64,000 nt of DNA from Cohnella sp. GbtcB17 (GCF_019091135.1 NZ_JAGXJW010000025.1:1-64000); one strand, 5' to 3'; counted from the first letter of the stretch, positions 17,457-26,170 are shown. Numbers and translations are program-made. Notes: generated by a model not told the origin, from the letters alone.

Positions 17457-18755
17457 TTGCAGACTGAAGTGTTCCAGCGCGGCGCAGTCGGCCGGATGCG
17501 CATCCACGTATTGCCGACCACCCGATTCAAAACCTTTTCCTTGTCGCTTTTCGCCGGCGTACCGCTGGACGAATCGCGCGTCACGCCGGTCGCGCTCGCG
17601 CCGTTCGTGCTTCGCCGCGGCACCCGGACCTATCCGGAGACCATTCAATTCCGCGAGCGTCTCGACGAGCTTTACGGCGCCGGTTTCGGCTTCGACATTT
17701 ACAAACGGGGTGACTATCAGATCGTTCAATTTCGCCTCGATATTATTAACGACGCTTTCGTTTCCTCGAGCCAGTCGCTGCTGGAAGAAGCGCTGCGTTT
17801 CCTCGGCGAGGCGTTGACGGAGCCGGCCCTGGATGGCGGCGCCTTTAACGCCAAGTACGTCGAATCGGAAAAAACGACCGTACTAAAACGGATCGAGTCC
17901 ATTATCAACGATAAGATCCGCTATGCGGCGGAGCGCTGCCTTGAGGAAATGTGCCGAAACGAGCCTTACAGACTGCTTGCGCTCGGACGCAAGGAGGAGC
18001 TGCCGCAAATGACGCCGGCATCGTTGTACGAAAGCTACCGGAAGTGGCTGGACGAAGCGGTGTTCGACCTGTACGTGTCCGGCGATACGTCGCTCGAGCA
18101 GGTAACAGAGTGGGCGTCGCAGTACTTCAAGCTCCCGAACGGACAGCCCGGCGCCTACCGCGCCGCGGAGATCAAGCCCGCCTCGGAGGCGCCGCGGACG
18201 ATCGTCGAGCGGCTCGACGTCGGGCAGGGCAAGCTTAACCTCGGGCTGCGGACCGGGATCGCGTATTCCGACGACCGTTATCCGGATTTGCTCGTTTACA
18301 ACGGCGTACTGGGCGCTTTCCCGCATTCCAAGCTGTTCATTCACGTTCGGGAAAAAGCCAGTCTCGCTTATTACGCCTCTTCACGTCTGGACGGCCACAA
18401 AGGCTTGCTCACGATTCAATCGGGCATCGAGATCGCGAACTACGAACGCGCGCTGGACATCATTCGCCAGCAGCTTGACGAGATGCGCGCCGGCCATATC
18501 GAGGAGCAGGAGCTTTCCAAGACGAAGGCGATGCTCGTCAATCAGCTGCGCGAGATTCAGGACTCGGCCTTCGAGCGGATTGCTTTCGATTTTAACGGCG
18601 TCGTCTCCGGCAAGCAGCGCAGCGCGGACGAATTGATCGCGGCGATCGAGTCCGTTACCGCCGACCGCGCGGCGGCGGTTGCCGGGGGCGTCGGACTGGA
18701 TACGATCTACTTCCTGCGCGATCTGAAGGAGGAGGCGGCCCATGTCCAAGCTTGA
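17457..18755 (+). CDS. ymfF: M16-fold peptidase-like protein YmfF (no zinc motif)
   Basis: A 432-aa member of the M16 fold that lacks the HxxEH zinc motif in its N-terminal half, so it is probably the non-catalytic partner of the adjacent YmfH, as in alpha/beta processing peptidases. Family features seen are the LSLFAGVPLDESRVTP start, RGTRTYPETIQFRERLDELYG, and the C-terminal FPHSKLFIHVREKASLAYYASS block. The likely start is TTG 17457, ten bases after AGGGAAGGGA; ATG 17418 has no ribosome site. It overlaps ymfH by 14 bp. Confidence 0.88.
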   Translation: MQTEVFQRGAVGRMRIHVLPTTRFKTFSLSLFAGVPLDESRVTPVALAPFVLRRGTRTYPETIQFRERLDELYGAGFGFDIYKRGDYQIVQFRLDIINDAFVSSSQSLLEEALRFLGEALTEPALDGGAFNAKYVESEKTTVLKRIESIINDKIRYAAERCLEEMCRNEPYRLLALGRKEELPQMTPASLYESYRKWLDEAVFDLYVSGDTSLEQVTEWASQYFKLPNGQPGAYRAAEIKPASEAPRTIVERLDVGQGKLNLGLRTGIAYSDDRYPDLLVYNGVLGAFPHSKLFIHVREKASLAYYASSRLDGHKGLLTIQSGIEIANYERALDIIRQQLDEMRAGHIEEQELSKTKAMLVNQLREIQDSAFERIAFDFNGVVSGKQRSADELIAAIESVTADRAAAVAGGVGLDTIYFLRDLKEEAAHVQA

Positions 18756-20028
18756 TTATCCGAAGCTGCAGGAGACGCTTTACCGCGAGGTGCTGGACAA
18801 CGGACTCGAGGTGTTCGTGCTGCCGAAGCCCGGCTTTACGAAGACATACGCGACGTTTACGACCAAGTACGGTTCGGTCGACAATCACTTCCGTCCGGAA
18901 GGGCAGGAAGCGCGCGTCGTGCCCGACGGCATCGCCCACTTTCTCGAGCACAAAATGTTCGAAGAGCCCGAAGGCGACGTTTTTTCCCGCTTCGCCGAGC
19001 AGGGCGCATCCGCCAACGCGTTCACGAGCTTCGACCGGACGTCGTATTTGTTTTCCACGGCGGGCGATCCCCTTGCGAGCCTCGATACGCTGCTCGACTT
19101 CGTGCAGAATCCGTATTTTACGGACGAGAACGTGGAAAAAGAAAAAGGCATCATCGTCCAGGAAATCAATATGTACAAGGACAATGCCGATTGGCGCGTC
19201 TACTTCGGCTTGATCGAAGCGCTCTACGCGAAGCACCCGGTGCATATCGACATTGCAGGCACGGAAGCGTCCGTTCGTTCGATTACGAAGGAGCAGCTTT
19301 ACGACTGCTACCGCACCTTTTATCATCCGTCCAACATGACGCTGTTCGTCGTCGGAGGGATCGATCCCAATGAGACGCTCGAGCGTGTGAGGCGCAACCA
19401 GGCGCGCAAAACGTTTGCGCCCGGCGGTGCTATCGAACGACTGTTCGAGACCGAGCCTACCGGCATCAGGGAGGCTCGCCGCATCGTCAAGCTGCCGGTA
19501 TCGCTGCCCAAGTGCATGATCGGCTTCAAGGAGGCCGGTCCGTTTCCGGAAGGAGAAGCGGGCATTCGCAGAGAGCTCGCGGCGAAGCTCATGCTCGACG
19601 TGCTGATCGGCTCGAGCTCGCCCGTTTACCAGCGTTTGTACGATGACAATCTGATCTCGGACAGCTTCGGACACGAATACAATACGGGTCCGGGCTACGC
19701 CTTTACAGTAATTGGCGGGGATACGCGGGATCCCGACGAATTGCTGCAGCGCGTCGCGGCGGCGATCGACGAGGCGATTCGGAGCGGCCTGCCGCAGGCA
19801 TCGTTCGAACGGACACGCGCGAAAAAGATCGGGGCCTATTTGCGAATGCTGAACAGCCCAGAAGCGATCGCGGGCGAATTTACCCGCTACCGCTTCAAGG
19901 GCGGAGATCTGTTCGATGTCGTGCGCCTGTACGAGAGCATCACGCTTGACGAGGTTCATGAGCGGCTTCGTCTGCTGGGCGACACCGGCAGCCGATCGGT
20001 GTGCATCGTCAGGTCGGATGCCGAGTGA
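18742..20028 (+). CDS. ymfH: M16 family zinc peptidase YmfH
   Basis: A 428-aa M16 metallopeptidase with an intact zinc motif, IAHFLEHKMFEEPEGD (about residue 72), the ANAFTSFDRTSYLFST segment and the distal Glu region EKEKGIIVQEINMYKD. It starts at ATG 18742 within the end of ymfF in another frame, which fits formation of a complex with that inactive homologue. In several Bacillales the pair is linked to peptide or signal processing; the substrate here is unknown. The ymfI start follows its stop closely. Confidence 0.92.
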   Translation: MSKLDYPKLQETLYREVLDNGLEVFVLPKPGFTKTYATFTTKYGSVDNHFRPEGQEARVVPDGIAHFLEHKMFEEPEGDVFSRFAEQGASANAFTSFDRTSYLFSTAGDPLASLDTLLDFVQNPYFTDENVEKEKGIIVQEINMYKDNADWRVYFGLIEALYAKHPVHIDIAGTEASVRSITKEQLYDCYRTFYHPSNMTLFVVGGIDPNETLERVRRNQARKTFAPGGAIERLFETEPTGIREARRIVKLPVSLPKCMIGFKEAGPFPEGEAGIRRELAAKLMLDVLIGSSSPVYQRLYDDNLISDSFGHEYNTGPGYAFTVIGGDTRDPDELLQRVAAAIDEAIRSGLPQASFERTRAKKIGAYLRMLNSPEAIAGEFTRYRFKGGDLFDVVRLYESITLDEVHERLRLLGDTGSRSVCIVRSDAE

Positions 20029-20051
20029 CGATTGAAAGGCATGAAGAGCGC

Positions 20052-20798
20052 ATGCGCCGGACGCCCGGCTGCGCGCTTGTCACCGGCGCTTCCCGCGGCA
20101 TCGTCGCGGCGGTCGCGCGCCGGCTGGCAAAGGACGGCGCCGGCTTGATCGTGCATTACCACCGATCGCAGGAGCGCGCCGAAGCGGTGGCCGCCGAGTG
20201 CCTGGCGCTCGGCGCCGCGTTCGCGGAGGTCGCGGCAGCCGACATCCGGTCAAGCGCCGATATCGCCGCGCTCAAGACATCGCTTGAGCAAGCCGGCCGC
20301 ATGCCGGACATTTTGGTGCATGCGGCCGGAACGGCGCACTACGGCTTGCTGGAGGATCTGGAAGAAGACGAGTGGGACGACATTCAGCATGTCCACCTCA
20401 AAGCGGCTTACGGGCTCGCCAAGCGCTTCGGCCCGGCGATGTCGTGGCGGCGGCGCGGCCGGATCGTGCACGTCAGCAGCGTGTGGGGCGTCGTCGGCGC
20501 CGCGGGCGAAGCCGCTTATTCCGCGGCCAAAGGCGGCTTGAACGGATTGACCAAGGCGCTGGCGCGCGAGCTGGCCTTTGCGGGCGTCACGGTGAATGCC
20601 GTCGCGCCAGGCCTCGTCGAGACGGACATGCTGGCCGAGCTGGCGCCTTCGGAGCTGGCCGAGCTGCGCGAAGAAGTGCCGATGAAGCGATTTGCGGACC
20701 CGAACGAAGTAGCGGAGCTCGTTCGCTTTTTGACGCTCGGCGACGCCGGTTATATCACGGGCCAGGTCATCGGCCTTACCGGCGGCTGGCGGATGTAG
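20052..20798 (+). CDS. ymfI: SDR family oxidoreductase YmfI (FabG-like)
   Basis: A 248-aa short-chain dehydrogenase. It has the YSAAK catalytic pair in VSSVWGVVGAAGEAAYSAAKGG, the PG motif (VNAVAPGLVETDM) and the C-terminal ITGQVIGLTGGWRM that resembles FabG. Two departures from the classical pattern: the cofactor loop TGxxxGxG reads TGASRGIVAA, so the last Gly is Val, and NNAG reads HAAG. Cofactor use could therefore be altered. The start may be ATG 20052 (GAAGAG upstream) or GTG 20025, which overlaps the ymfH stop. It belongs to the ymfF-ymfH-ymfI-ymfJ run. Confidence 0.88.
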   Translation: MRRTPGCALVTGASRGIVAAVARRLAKDGAGLIVHYHRSQERAEAVAAECLALGAAFAEVAAADIRSSADIAALKTSLEQAGRMPDILVHAAGTAHYGLLEDLEEDEWDDIQHVHLKAAYGLAKRFGPAMSWRRRGRIVHVSSVWGVVGAAGEAAYSAAKGGLNGLTKALARELAFAGVTVNAVAPGLVETDMLAELAPSELAELREEVPMKRFADPNEVAELVRFLTLGDAGYITGQVIGLTGGWRM

Positions 20799-20878
20799 CG
20801 GCCGGGCACGCCGAATAATGCGCGGTGCCGGGGGCATCCTATCCATGCATTGATCTCACCCATCAAGGAGGATGTCGG

Positions 20879-21130
20879 ATGTCTACCGTGCTGAGCAACT
20901 TTGAGTCCTGGAAAAAATTTCTGGGCGACCGGATCGAGGCCGCGAAGGACTTGGGGATCGGCGAAGACGCGATTGCCAAGCTCGCGTACGAGATCGGCGA
21001 ATTCCTCGACAACAAAGTCGACCCGAAAAACGAAGAACAACGCGTCCTGAAGGAGCTTTGGGACGTCGGCGACGAGTCCGAACGCAAGACGATGGCCGCG
21101 CTCATGGTCAAGCTCGCCAAGCATAGCTAA
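20879..21130 (+). CDS. ymfJ: DUF3243 family protein YmfJ
   Basis: An 83-aa, mostly helical, soluble protein beginning MSTVLSNFESWKKFLGDRI and ending with ERKTMAALMVKLAKHS, which matches the DUF3243/YmfJ family in length and pattern. Function unknown. A strong AAGGAGG lies 7 bases before ATG 20879, so the in-frame ATG at 20825 is not needed. It is the last gene before a terminator. Confidence 0.88.
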   Translation: MSTVLSNFESWKKFLGDRIEAAKDLGIGEDAIAKLAYEIGEFLDNKVDPKNEEQRVLKELWDVGDESERKTMAALMVKLAKHS

Positions 21131-21151
21131 GCCGGGCGACGGACAAGAAGG

Positions 21152-21187
21152 AAGGCTCTGCCGATCGGTGGCGGAGCCTTCTTTGTT
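21152..21187 (+). terminator. Intrinsic terminator after ymfJ
   Basis: AAGGCTCTGCC pairs with GGCGGAGCCTT (one mismatch), followed by CTTTGTTT. Confidence 0.75.
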
Positions 21188-21271
21188 TACCGAAAAATTG
21201 CAGACGCTGCCAGCTGACCTGACGGGGGCGATGAAACACGTAGGACTTTAGTAGGAATCTTTTGCTGACTT

Positions 21272-21300
21272 TTGCAGGAGCGTGTTCACCGTTGTAGAAT
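21272..21300 (+). promoter_or_regulatory. Sigma-A type promoter for ymfK-ymfM
   Basis: TTGCAG (21272-21277), 17-nt spacer, TAGAAT (21295-21300), 32 nt before the ymfK start. Confidence 0.55.
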
Positions 21301-21332
21301 GAAGTTTGAAGGAATCGGCGACGAGGTGTCTA

Positions 21333-22103
21333 ATGAATACGAAACAGTGGTATATGGAATATAAGATACATAAAAACCGTCCGGGTCTGCTCGGAGACAT
21401 CGCGTCTCTGCTCGGCATGCTCGAGGTGAACATCCTCACCATCAACGGCGTCGAGGACCGGACGCGGGGCATGCTGCTGCAGACCGACGACGACGAAAAA
21501 ATCGAGCTGCTCGGCAAAATGCTGGCCAAGGTCGAAAATATATCGATCGTAACGCTGCGTCCGCCGCGATTGACGGATATTCTGGCCGTCCGTCACGGAA
21601 GATATATCGAGCGGGATTCGGACGACCGCAAGACGTTCCGTTTTACGCGGGACGAGCTGGGGCTTCTCGTCGATTTTCTCGGCGAGCTGTTCAAGCAGGA
21701 AGGCAACCAGACGATCGGACTTCGCGGCATGCCCCGCGTCGGCAAGACCGAATCGATCATCGCCGGCAGCGTATGCGCGAACAAGCGCTGGGCGTTCGTC
21801 TCTTCGACGCTGCTCCGGCAGACGGTGCGCAGCCAGCTGTCCGAGGAGGAGATGAATCCGCACAATGTGTTCATCATCGACGGCATCGTGAGCACGATCC
21901 GCTCCAACGACAAGCATTACGGCTTGCTGCAGGACATCATGGCGATGCCTTCGACGAAGGTGATCGAGCATCCCGACATTTTCGTCCGCGAATCGAGCTT
22001 CGACTACGACGTCTTCGATTGCATCATCGAGCTGCGCAATACGCCCGACGAGGAGATTACGTACGAGAACTTTACGACCGCGGGTCTTGACGAAGGATTT
22101 TGA
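21333..22103 (+). CDS. ymfK: DUF3388 protein YmfK with ACT-like domain and P-loop-like motif
   Basis: A 256-aa protein highly conserved in Bacillales, of unknown function. The first ~75 residues look like an ACT-type regulatory domain (KNRPGLLGDIASLLGMLEVNI), followed by the very conserved RHGRYIERD segment, a P-loop-like LRGMPRVGKTES, CANKRWAFVSSTLLRQT and FIIDGIVSTIRSN. This suggests a nucleotide-binding protein with ligand sensing. Start at ATG 21333, six bases after GAGGTG; upstream TTG 21306 has a poorer site. ymfM follows after 59 bp. Confidence 0.9.
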   Translation: MNTKQWYMEYKIHKNRPGLLGDIASLLGMLEVNILTINGVEDRTRGMLLQTDDDEKIELLGKMLAKVENISIVTLRPPRLTDILAVRHGRYIERDSDDRKTFRFTRDELGLLVDFLGELFKQEGNQTIGLRGMPRVGKTESIIAGSVCANKRWAFVSSTLLRQTVRSQLSEEEMNPHNVFIIDGIVSTIRSNDKHYGLLQDIMAMPSTKVIEHPDIFVRESSFDYDVFDCIIELRNTPDEEITYENFTTAGLDEGF

Positions 22104-22162
22104 CGAATTTGAATGGAACGACTTTGAACAGATCCGTATGAAACGGCAGGGGGGTGAAGTTT

Positions 22163-23035
22163 GTGTCAGATTTGGGCTTGCTGCTTCGCAAAGCGAGGGA
22201 GCAGCGAGGGTACACCCTCGACGACATCCAGGAAATTACGAAAATACGCAAACGCTACCTTGAAGCCATTGAGACCGGCGATTATAAAGTGCTTCCCGGA
22301 TCGTTCTACGTTCGGGCCTTCGTCAAGACGTATGCCGAGACGGTAGGTCTCGACGCCGAAGAGGTGCTTCGCCTTTACCACAAGGAATTGCCGAAGGCGC
22401 AGACGCCGGAAGCCGGCGCGCCGGAGCCTTCTTATATACAGCCCAAGAGCCGCAGGGTTCAGCACAACGATCGGGTCGGCAAAGTGGTCGTCACCTCGCT
22501 CATGTGGCTGTTCCCGATTCTGATCGCCGTCGTCATTTACGTTTATTATGCGAACAACAAGACGGAGACGGACAAGCCGGCGGGGTCGACGCCGCCGTCG
22601 ATTACGACGGAGACGGCTTTGCCCTCTTCCGCCGCGACGGCTACGCCGACGCCTACCGCCACTCCGACACCAACGCCGACGCCGCCGCAGACGACCGTTA
22701 CGTTCCGGGAGAAAAAGAACAGCCGTTATTATTTCGACGTCTCCCCGGCAGGCAAGCATCAGTTGAAAATTACGTTCCCGGGCGGAAAAAGCTGGGTCGG
22801 CGTGAATGAGAATAACTCATCGGGCAAGTCGATTTACGGCAAAACGCCGGAGCAGACCGCGGAGTTGACGTTCGAGCTCGGCGAGACGCCGCTGTACGTG
22901 AACCTGGGCTTCGCCAAAGGCGCGCAGATCGAGATCGACGGCGTCGTCGTCGACGACGAGGACGTTCCGGGCCGCAGAAGATTCATTTTCACGGTCGTCG
23001 ACGACACGGGCCAATCTCCGACGCCGACGCCTTGA
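22163..23035 (+). CDS. ymfM: RodZ-like membrane protein YmfM
   Basis: A 290-aa single-pass membrane protein of the RodZ type, linked to cell shape through MreB. Order of parts: N-terminal HTH domain (LGLLLRKAREQRGYTLDDI, residues 3-65), a basic juxtamembrane stretch, one membrane segment (SLMWLFPILIAVVIYVYY, about 112-129), a low-complexity linker of alternating TP/AT repeats (about 155-175), and a C-terminal beta domain of the DUF4115 type, ending in another short TPTP run. Start is GTG 22163 with AGGGGGG six bases upstream. It sits in the conserved place between ymfK and pgsA. Confidence 0.9.
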   Translation: MSDLGLLLRKAREQRGYTLDDIQEITKIRKRYLEAIETGDYKVLPGSFYVRAFVKTYAETVGLDAEEVLRLYHKELPKAQTPEAGAPEPSYIQPKSRRVQHNDRVGKVVVTSLMWLFPILIAVVIYVYYANNKTETDKPAGSTPPSITTETALPSSAATATPTPTATPTPTPTPPQTTVTFREKKNSRYYFDVSPAGKHQLKITFPGGKSWVGVNENNSSGKSIYGKTPEQTAELTFELGETPLYVNLGFAKGAQIEIDGVVVDDEDVPGRRRFIFTVVDDTGQSPTPTP

Positions 23036-23116
23036 CCGACAAAACTGCGCATATTCGCGAACCCGAAGAGACAGGCTAGTGTTAGCATCGATACGCTAGC
23101 ATGGAGGTTGGGGCGA

Positions 23117-23278
23117 ATGGCAGTCAGTTGGATCGTGACCGCGATCGGCGTCGTGGTCAGCCTGCTGGGCTGGGTGATGACGCCGAGCGCCTGGGGCTAC
23201 GGCATTCTGGGCTTTGGACTGGCATGGATCGTGCTTGGCGTGCTCGATTTGTTCCGCGAGCCGGCCCGCGGCAGATAG
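23117..23278 (+). CDS. Small two-helix membrane protein (53 aa)
   Basis: ATG 23117 with GGAGGT nine bases upstream opens a 53-codon frame ending TAG 23276-23278. The product is almost entirely hydrophobic: VSWIVTAIGVVVSLLGWVM, a short polar turn with TPSAWGYG, then ILGFGLAWIVLGVLDLF and a basic-acidic tail. A terminator follows within 15 bp, so it is a complete small gene, either with its own message or at the end of the ymfK-ymfM operon. I do not recognise a family; a two-helix hairpin topology is inferred. Confidence 0.75.
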   Translation: MAVSWIVTAIGVVVSLLGWVMTPSAWGYGILGFGLAWIVLGVLDLFREPARGR

Positions 23279-23292
23279 TCGAACCGAGGAAG

Positions 23293-23326
23293 AGAATGAG
23301 CGCCAAAAGCACTCATTCTTTTTTTT
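23293..23326 (+). terminator. Intrinsic terminator after the 53-aa gene
   Basis: AGAATGAG and CTCATTCT form a perfect 8-bp stem followed by seven or more T. Confidence 0.88.
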
Positions 23327-23358
23327 GCGACGGCGGCAACCGCCCCTTGGTCGTCGTC

Positions 23359-23388
23359 TTGGAAACCCCGCCGCATATCGTTTATAAT
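23359..23388 (+). promoter_or_regulatory. Sigma-A promoter for yajQ
   Basis: TTGGAA (23359-23364), 18-nt spacer, TATAAT (23383-23388), 35 nt before the ATG at 23424. Confidence 0.65.
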
Positions 23389-23423
23389 GTACACAATCGA
23401 TGAAAGAGAAAGGAAGACTACAT

Positions 23424-23915
23424 ATGGCATCCGAATATTCGTTCGACATCGTTTCCAAGGTTGAGCTTCAGGAAGTAAGCAACGCGGTTCAGCAAGCGGT
23501 CAAGGAAATCGAAACCCGGTTCGACTTCAAAGGGAGCAAGAGCAGCATCGCGCTCGAAGGCGAAGCGCTGACCGTTGCGTCGGACGACGAGTACCGGCTC
23601 AAGAGCGTCATCGACATTTTGCAGAGCAAGCTGATCAAGCGCGGCGTGCCGATTCGCAATCTGGATTACGGCAAGATCGAGCCGGCGTCCGGCAGCACCG
23701 TTCGCCAGAGCATCAAGCTTAAGCAGGGCGTCGACCAGGAAAATGCGAAAAAAATCAATATTCTGATTCGGGATTCCAAGCTGAAGGTAAAAAGCCAGAT
23801 CCAGGGCGATCAGCTTCGCGTGACAGGCAAGAGCAAAGACGATCTGCAGGCGATCATGTCGCTTCTAAAGGGCGCGGATCTGCCGCTCGAGCTTCAATTC
23901 ACGAATTATCGCTAA
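23424..23915 (+). CDS. yajQ: YajQ family nucleotide-binding protein (DUF520)
   Basis: A 163-aa cytosolic protein with two ferredoxin-like halves, matching YajQ in length and in the signatures [30 protein letters not shown] and [21 protein letters not shown]. Members bind nucleotides or cyclic di-GMP in some bacteria; the role in spore formers is not established. AAAGGAAG precedes ATG 23424, and the in-frame ATG at 23400 is left out as it has no ribosome site. It has its own promoter. Confidence 0.95.
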   Translation: MASEYSFDIVSKVELQEVSNAVQQAVKEIETRFDFKGSKSSIALEGEALTVASDDEYRLKSVIDILQSKLIKRGVPIRNLDYGKIEPASGSTVRQSIKLKQGVDQENAKKINILIRDSKLKVKSQIQGDQLRVTGKSKDDLQAIMSLLKGADLPLELQFTNYR

Positions 23916-23941
23916 GAGCGCGCTTTGCGTTTCGACCGTTT

Positions 23942-23971
23942 TTGACAGTGCGGCGAGCCTTCATTTATACT
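23942..23971 (+). promoter_or_regulatory. Strong sigma-A promoter for the pgsA-cinA operon
   Basis: Consensus TTGACA (23942-23947), 18-nt spacer, TATACT (23966-23971). Confidence 0.7.
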
Positions 23972-24015
23972 GACATGAACATTTAATCTGGCGAAAAACC
24001 TGGGGGAAGTCATTC

Positions 24016-24108
24016 ATGGTAGAGACCGTTCGCGGACAAAGGCTCCGCAACCCGATCCGTTCCGCGGCTTTGCGCGGCCGGCACGACGAAGGGAAGGTGT
24101 CCGCATGA
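24016..24108 (+). CDS. Possible 30-aa leader ORF overlapping the pgsA start
   Basis: ATG 24016 has GGGGGAAG upstream at good spacing and opens 30 codons ending in TGA 24106-24108, overlapping the pgsA ATG as ATGA. The product is basic and Arg-rich (MVETVRGQRLRNP...). It lies between the strong promoter at 23942 and pgsA. It could be a leader that couples translation to pgsA, or chance; conservation is unknown. Confidence 0.3.
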   Translation: MVETVRGQRLRNPIRSAALRGRHDEGKVSA

Positions 24109-24722
24109 ATCTGGCGAATCGAATCACGCTCGTCCGTATCTTCCTCGTGCCGATCATGACGTTTTTTCTGCTGATCAAGCTGGACGTGTCTCCGCTCACC
24201 ATCGGCGATTATTCGATTTCCTACAATCAGGTGTTCGCGCTGCTCCTGTTCATCATCGCGGCGTGCACCGACGGATTGGACGGCTACATCGCCCGCAAGC
24301 ACAAGATCGTGACGAACCTCGGCAAGCTGCTCGACCCGCTCGCGGACAAGCTGCTCGTCGCGGCCGTGCTGATCTCGCTCGTCGAGATGGGCAAGCTCGA
24401 CGCCTGGGTCGCCATCGTCATCATCAGCCGCGAGTGGGCGGTCACGGGACTTCGGCAGGTCGCCTTGCTCGAAGGCGCCGTGCTTGCCGCCAGCAAATGG
24501 GGCAAGTGGAAAACGGCGATTCAAATCGCGATGATCATCGTGCTGCTGCTGAACAATTTCCCGTTCATCTACGTGCACTTCCCGCTCGATACGATCGCGG
24601 TCTGGGCCGCTGCGGCCATTACCGTCTATTCGGGCGTCGATTACTTCATTAAGAACAAAAATCTGATCCCGCTGTCCGATCCACCGGCCGGCGAAGGCAA
24701 GGGGGCGCGCCGGGACGCATGA
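24105..24722 (+). CDS. pgsA: CDP-diacylglycerol--glycerol-3-phosphate 3-phosphatidyltransferase
   Basis: Makes phosphatidylglycerol phosphate, the first dedicated step to phosphatidylglycerol and cardiolipin, in the cytoplasmic membrane. The 205-aa protein has about six hydrophobic segments and the full CDP-alcohol phosphotransferase motif DG(x)2AR(x)8G(x)3D(x)3D, seen as TDGLDGYIARK and LGKLLDPLADKLL. ATG 24105 follows GAAGGGAAGG. Its stop overlaps the cinA start (ATGA). Confidence 0.96.
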   Translation: MNLANRITLVRIFLVPIMTFFLLIKLDVSPLTIGDYSISYNQVFALLLFIIAACTDGLDGYIARKHKIVTNLGKLLDPLADKLLVAAVLISLVEMGKLDAWVAIVIISREWAVTGLRQVALLEGAVLAASKWGKWKTAIQIAMIIVLLLNNFPFIYVHFPLDTIAVWAAAAITVYSGVDYFIKNKNLIPLSDPPAGEGKGARRDA

Positions 24723-25972
24723 GAGCGGAAATTATCGCGGTCGGCACGGAATTGCTGCTCGGCCAGATCGTCAATACGAACGCGCAGTTTTTGTCGCAGC
24801 GACTTGCGGAGCTTGGGATCGACGTCTATTTTCAGACGGTCGTTGGGGACAATGAGGAGCGTCTGAGGCAGGCGATCGCGATCGCGGAGTCGCGAGCCGA
24901 TCTCGTTCTTTTTACCGGCGGTCTCGGCCCGACGATGGACGATCTTACTCGGGATGCGCTGGCCGCTCATCTGGGCGTCGGCATTGAGATGCACGAGCCG
25001 TCGCTTGCCAAGATCGAAGCGATGTTCGCCGGCAGGGAGCCTTCGCTCATCGAGATCAACCGCCGTCAGGCGATGCTCGTGGGCGGCGCTTCGCCGCTGC
25101 GCAACGATGCGGGTCTCGCCGTCGGCAGCGCGCTCACAGCAGGCGGCACGCATTATATGCTGCTGCCGGGACCGCCGCGCGAGATGAAGCCGATGTTCCT
25201 GAACGACGGCGCCGCCTGGCTGAAGGAAAAGCTCGGCGATGCGGCGTCGCTACACTCGGCCATGCTTCGCTTTTGCGGGATCGGCGAGTCCGCGCTCGAG
25301 GAGCTCTACAAGGACCTGATCGAGGCGCAGAGCGATCCGACGCTCGCCACGTACGCCAAGGAAGGCGAAGTCGCGCTTCGCGTGTCGACGAAGGCCGCGA
25401 CGGCCGAGGAGGCGCAAGCCCGGCTCGCACCGACGCTTCAGGAGATTCGCAGACGCGGCGAACGGTACTTGTATGCGGAGAGCGACGTGGCGCTCGAGGC
25501 CGAGGTCATTCGGCTGCTCGCGGAGCAGCGGCGGACGATCTCCTGCGCGGAGAGCTGCACGGGCGGCCTGATCGCGACGCTGCTTACGACGGTGCCGGGC
25601 AGCGCGGACGCGTTCCTCGGCGGCGTGGTCAGCTACAGCAATCCTGTCAAGCGGGATTTGCTCGGCGTCGACGAGGCGCTGCTGGAGGGCGAAGGCGCGC
25701 CGGGGGCGGTCAGCGAGGAGACGGCGCGGGCGATGGCGGAAGGCGTCCGGCAGGCCACCGATACGGATCTGGCGTTGTCGGTGACCGGCGTAGCCGGTCC
25801 CGCTTCCTCCGAGGGCAAGCCCGTCGGACTCGTCTACGTCGGGATCGCCGAGCGTGGCAAGCCGGTGCGCGTGGAGAAGCTCCAGCTGCAAGGCGACCGC
25901 GAAGGCATCCGGATCCGGGCGGCGAAGCGGGCGCTCTACATGGCTTGGCTGCGGTTGACCGGCAAGGATTGA
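24719..25972 (+). CDS. cinA: CinA family protein (competence/damage-inducible)
   Basis: A 417-aa two-domain protein. The N-terminal domain is molybdopterin-binding-like (AEIIAVGTELLLGQIVNTNAQ, FTGGLGPTMDDLTRDAL), the C-terminal domain resembles PncC nicotinamide nucleotide amidase (SCAESCTGGLIATLLTTVPGS, SVTGVAGPASSEGKPVG). CinA-type proteins recycle pyridine nucleotides or hydrolyse ADP-ribose, and in several Firmicutes the gene is co-transcribed with recA. Here a terminator and the LexA-controlled recA promoter separate the two, though read-through remains possible. Start overlaps the pgsA stop by 4 bp. Confidence 0.95.
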   Translation: MRAEIIAVGTELLLGQIVNTNAQFLSQRLAELGIDVYFQTVVGDNEERLRQAIAIAESRADLVLFTGGLGPTMDDLTRDALAAHLGVGIEMHEPSLAKIEAMFAGREPSLIEINRRQAMLVGGASPLRNDAGLAVGSALTAGGTHYMLLPGPPREMKPMFLNDGAAWLKEKLGDAASLHSAMLRFCGIGESALEELYKDLIEAQSDPTLATYAKEGEVALRVSTKAATAEEAQARLAPTLQEIRRRGERYLYAESDVALEAEVIRLLAEQRRTISCAESCTGGLIATLLTTVPGSADAFLGGVVSYSNPVKRDLLGVDEALLEGEGAPGAVSEETARAMAEGVRQATDTDLALSVTGVAGPASSEGKPVGLVYVGIAERGKPVRVEKLQLQGDREGIRIRAAKRALYMAWLRLTGKD

Positions 25973-26130
25973 CGGCTCGCTTTAGGCGCCTAGCGCTTGA
26001 TTGCGGGGCGGGGGCGAGTCTACGGATCTCGCTGTTTTCTATCGAAAGCCCACGTTTAATAGAGTCGTATCGCGAGCATACGCTTGCGCCATGAGTCGAA
26101 TTATGATAGATTGATTAGGAAAGTTGCGGA

Positions 26131-26170
26131 AGAACCGTAGCGAAGAATACTTTGCTACGGTTCTTTTTTG
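26131..26170 (+). terminator. Intrinsic terminator after cinA
   Basis: AGAACCGTAGC and GCTACGGTTCT form a perfect 11-bp stem, followed by six T. The stretch 25973-26130 before it holds no recognisable gene. Confidence 0.9.

Noticed and set aside
22640-22690. Short tandem DNA repeats that might be a CRISPR or minisatellite
   Set aside because: They encode the TP-rich linker of YmfM in frame; no spacers or palindromic repeats.
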